Shown one piece after another: positions 7,359 through 9,045 of a stretch of 9,045 nucleotides of DNA. Within the stretch, counting starts at the first letter, position 1. Each line of letters opens with the position of its first letter. The notes under the pieces were generated by a model that made no database searches, had not been told where the DNA came from, and saw only the letters and a list, made by a program, of their open reading frames with translations. Source of the stretch: DTU072 sp050309775 (GTDB lineage: Bacteria > Bacillota > Clostridia > Christensenellales > DTU072); contig JBNRMV010000011.1 of the NCBI GenBank assembly GCA_050309775.1, forward strand, positions 1-9,045, in the 5' to 3' direction. The translations under genes and the position numbers were made by a program.

Positions 7359-7943
7359 TTACTTCTGTTTTTTTGGCGCTATAAGTTTTTTTAGTTTTTT
7401 AAGCACTCTTTTCATGGCATCGTATACGGTACTCATCGGTTGATTTAGTTGTTCGGAAATCTCTTTTATTGTCAAACCTTCCCAGTACCTAAGATAAATT
7501 AGCCGCTTTTCCTCTTGTGACAAGACACTTAAAGCATTATGAATAAGAATTTTATCTAGCCAATCATCTATGTCTACATTATCAATTATTTTAATATCAT
7601 CATTGTATTCAATGTTACTTCCAAATCGTCTTTTTGCATTAAAATTTAGGGCAGTGTTACGAGTAATTTTATAAAGCCAATTAAGCCCATTCTTATTCTT
7701 ATCAAAGGTTGAAGCTTTTCTTGCCACTATTAAATAGACCTCACTTACAATATCCTCTGCAAGTGATTTATCGTTAAGGTATTTCTTTGCCATAAAAAGC
7801 AGCATACGACTTGTTAAGGAAAACAAATCATCTAGTGCGTTTATGTCACCTTTCGAAATTTTTAATATTATTTTATTAATTTGCTGTACGAGTTTATCCA
7901 TTATCCTAAATTTAAGCTCCATCTTTCCATTATTATATACCAT
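7359..7943 (-). CDS. ECF-type RNA polymerase sigma factor
   Basis: This sigma-70 family extracytoplasmic-function factor would direct RNA polymerase to a small set of promoters. In the longest reading, sigma region 2 spans about residues 33-106: GDINALDDLF, the AEDIVSEVYL core-binding helix, and NWLYKITRNTALNFNAKRR, which reads the -10. Region 4 spans about 132-187 and holds the helix-turn-helix LTIKEISEQLNQPMSTVYDA followed by a lysine-rich tail. There is no region 3, as in ECF proteins. Start choice is uncertain: the ATG at 7943 has no ribosome-binding site, while ATGs at 7922 (GGAAAG just before) and 7901 (AGGATA just before) also fit and would give a more typical short N-terminus. The next gene downstream encodes a membrane partner. 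A TGTAAC-N16-CGAT site upstream suggests self-activation. Confidence 0.92.
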   Translation of the reverse strand: MVYNNGKMELKFRIMDKLVQQINKIILKISKGDINALDDLFSLTSRMLLFMAKKYLNDKSLAEDIVSEVYLIVARKASTFDKNKNGLNWLYKITRNTALNFNAKRRFGSNIEYNDDIKIIDNVDIDDWLDKILIHNALSVLSQEEKRLIYLRYWEGLTIKEISEQLNQPMSTVYDAMKRVLKKLKKLIAPKKQK

Positions 7944-7988
7944 ACATAAAAAATTTCATATCCCTGTACCTTTATGAATAATATAATA

Positions 7989-8014
7989 ATCGGTAGAAAA
8001 CGGCAATAGTTACA
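7989..8014 (-). promoter_or_regulatory. Candidate autoregulated ECF promoter for the sigma operon
   Basis: On the minus strand, TGTAAC (8014-8009) and CGAT (7992-7989) are separated by 16 bases. This matches the AAC...CGT-type layout known for ECF sigma promoters in Bacillota (for example TGAAAC/TGTAAC followed by CGTA/CGTC). Transcription would begin about 40 bases before the first possible start codon. It lies between the recombinase stop codon and the sigma gene. Assignment to this sigma is inference. Confidence 0.5.
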
Positions 8015-8020
8015 TAGATT

Positions 8021-9045
8021 TTACTCTTTTGTTCCCTTAATTTCCGTCCCATCTTTGAATACGAAGGTTATTTCCTCTCTACTATGCACGATGACCTTGT
8101 CTACCAATTTAGTGAACACATCTTTGTCGAATTCGGTTTGCTTTTGTTCATTCTTTAAGAAGTCTGTTAGCATTTTGTATTGCGATTTAGACAGTGCGCC
8201 GTCGCTTTGTTCTGCCATGAATTCGTCTCTTTGTTTGAACAACTCGTCAAGCTGTTCCATAATCTCACGGCTCTCTGTGCTGTACTGCTCTGCGCCTATT
8301 TCTCTCTTCCCGCGTTGCTTGTTTAATTCAAGCATATCGGCTTGCAGCTTCTCTATCATTAAGTCGACTTTTTCTATCTGTTGCTTGTTATCCGTGCCTA
8401 CTTCAAGCATTGCTTCCTTTACGCTTGCCTCTACTTTCTTTAGCACTTTATCTCTATTTTCTAACAATCTGTTGAGAGTGTTTACGAACATTTCTTCTAG
8501 CACTTCTTCTTTTAGAATTTCCTGCGTGCAGTATTTATTGCCTTTAAGGTGCTCTTTGCAAGCCCACGTTCTTTCTATCTTATTACCATTAGTATAGTTA
8601 TGTCTTCTAAAGTTAGCGTTGCACTCTCCACATTCTATTACTCCGCTAAAGGCATACCTCATATCGTATCTGCCTTTGCCGGTTGCTTCTGTTGACCTTA
8701 GTGAATTGCGCCTTTCTATTTCTGCCTGCACTGCGTTCCAAGTAAGCTTATCTACTATTGCCGGGTGATTGTTCTCAACATACTTTTGCGGCGCTTGTCC
8801 TGTGTTTCGTACTCGCCGTTGCGTTAGGAAGTCTCGCTTATATGTTTTTTGCAGTATCACATCACCAATGTACTTTTCGTTTTCAAGAATTCCCTTTATT
8901 GTTGATGAACTCCACTTACTGCTGCCAAGCGGTGATTTTATCTCATTCTCCTTTAATTCGCGGATTATTCTCCTTATCGAATACCCTATCAGGTATTTAT
9001 GATAAATTTCTCTTACTACTTCGGCTTCTTGAATTTTGATTGTTA
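8021..9045 (-). CDS. Large serine recombinase, C-terminal 340 residues (5' end outside window)
   Basis: This is a site-specific DNA integrase/transposase of the large serine recombinase type, the kind that moves integrative elements and phages. The frame is open to the window edge, so the apparent GTG start at 8860 is internal; the catalytic resolvase domain with its active serine (roughly 180-200 residues in the family) lies beyond 9045. In visible residues, 1-125 are the 'recombinase' DNA-binding domain (EAEVVREIYHKYLIGYSI, LENEKYIGD, LQKTYKRDFLTQRR, ENNHPAIV). The zinc ribbon has cysteines C138, C141, C162 and C172. A glutamate/lysine-rich coiled coil spans about 220-280, and a small C-terminal beta segment ends at the TAA. 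All features look intact, so it may be functional. Its 3' end points toward the sigma operon and tRNA. Confidence 0.95.
   Translation of the reverse strand, partial: TIKIQEAEVVREIYHKYLIGYSIRRIIRELKENEIKSPLGSSKWSSSTIKGILENEKYIGDVILQKTYKRDFLTQRRVRNTGQAPQKYVENNHPAIVDKLTWNAVQAEIERRNSLRSTEATGKGRYDMRYAFSGVIECGECNANFRRHNYTNGNKIERTWACKEHLKGNKYCTQEILKEEVLEEMFVNTLNRLLENRDKVLKKVEASVKEAMLEVGTDNKQQIEKVDLMIEKLQADMLELNKQRGKREIGAEQYSTESREIMEQLDELFKQRDEFMAEQSDGALSKSQYKMLTDFLKNEQKQTEFDKDVFTKLVDKVIVHSREEITFVFKDGTEIKGTKE

Noticed and set aside
8860..9045. Treating the recombinase as a complete gene starting at the GTG at 8860
   Set aside because: The same frame is open upstream to the window edge and encodes recognisable recombinase-domain sequence (EAEVVREIYHKYLIGYSI, LENEKYIGD), so the gene continues beyond the window.

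Overview
The window reads as a fragment of a low-GC, SD-using Gram-positive genome. The 16S rRNA has a Bacillota/Clostridia character, start sites carry strong AGGAGG-type ribosome-binding sites, and intrinsic terminators are common. I suggest an uncultured, probably gut-type Clostridia member. The exact family is inference and cannot be settled from sequence reading alone.

Layout. (1) Positions 1-1054 hold the 3' two thirds of a 16S rRNA gene. About 170 bases later a bidirectional intrinsic terminator occurs instead of a spacer tRNA or 23S gene, so this looks like an unlinked (stand-alone) 16S gene. (2) Positions 1267-5391 form a glycerol/dihydroxyacetone module. A divergently transcribed PocR-AraC type activator sits next to the + strand operon gldA-dhaK-dhaL, which closes with a perfect-stem terminator. 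GldA would oxidise glycerol to dihydroxyacetone, and DhaK/DhaL would phosphorylate it to DHAP. The phosphodonor subunit DhaM is not in the window. The shared intergenic region has a TATAAT box with a poor -35 and three ATTTTACTA-like motifs, two of them in an 11-bp inverted repeat, as expected for activator control. (3) At 5516-5717 lies a well-formed tRNA-Val(GAC) gene with its own promoter and two terminator hairpins. (4) From about 5640 to the end the DNA is visibly more AT-rich and everything is on the minus strand. It starts with a repeat-rich non-coding stretch. Read in the direction of transcription, the genes are then the end of a large serine recombinase (running off the window), an ECF-type sigma factor, a one-TM protein with the layout of an anti-sigma factor, and a lipoprotein.

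How they fit together. The first half is a compact catabolic switch. The second half looks like accessory DNA lying beside a tRNA gene, carrying a site-specific recombinase and a probable self-regulated envelope-signalling cassette. A candidate ECF promoter (TGTAAC-N16-CGAT) lies directly before the sigma gene. The partner protein and lipoprotein are not assigned to any known family here. That sigma/anti-sigma/lipoprotein trio is the part of the window most likely to be undescribed.
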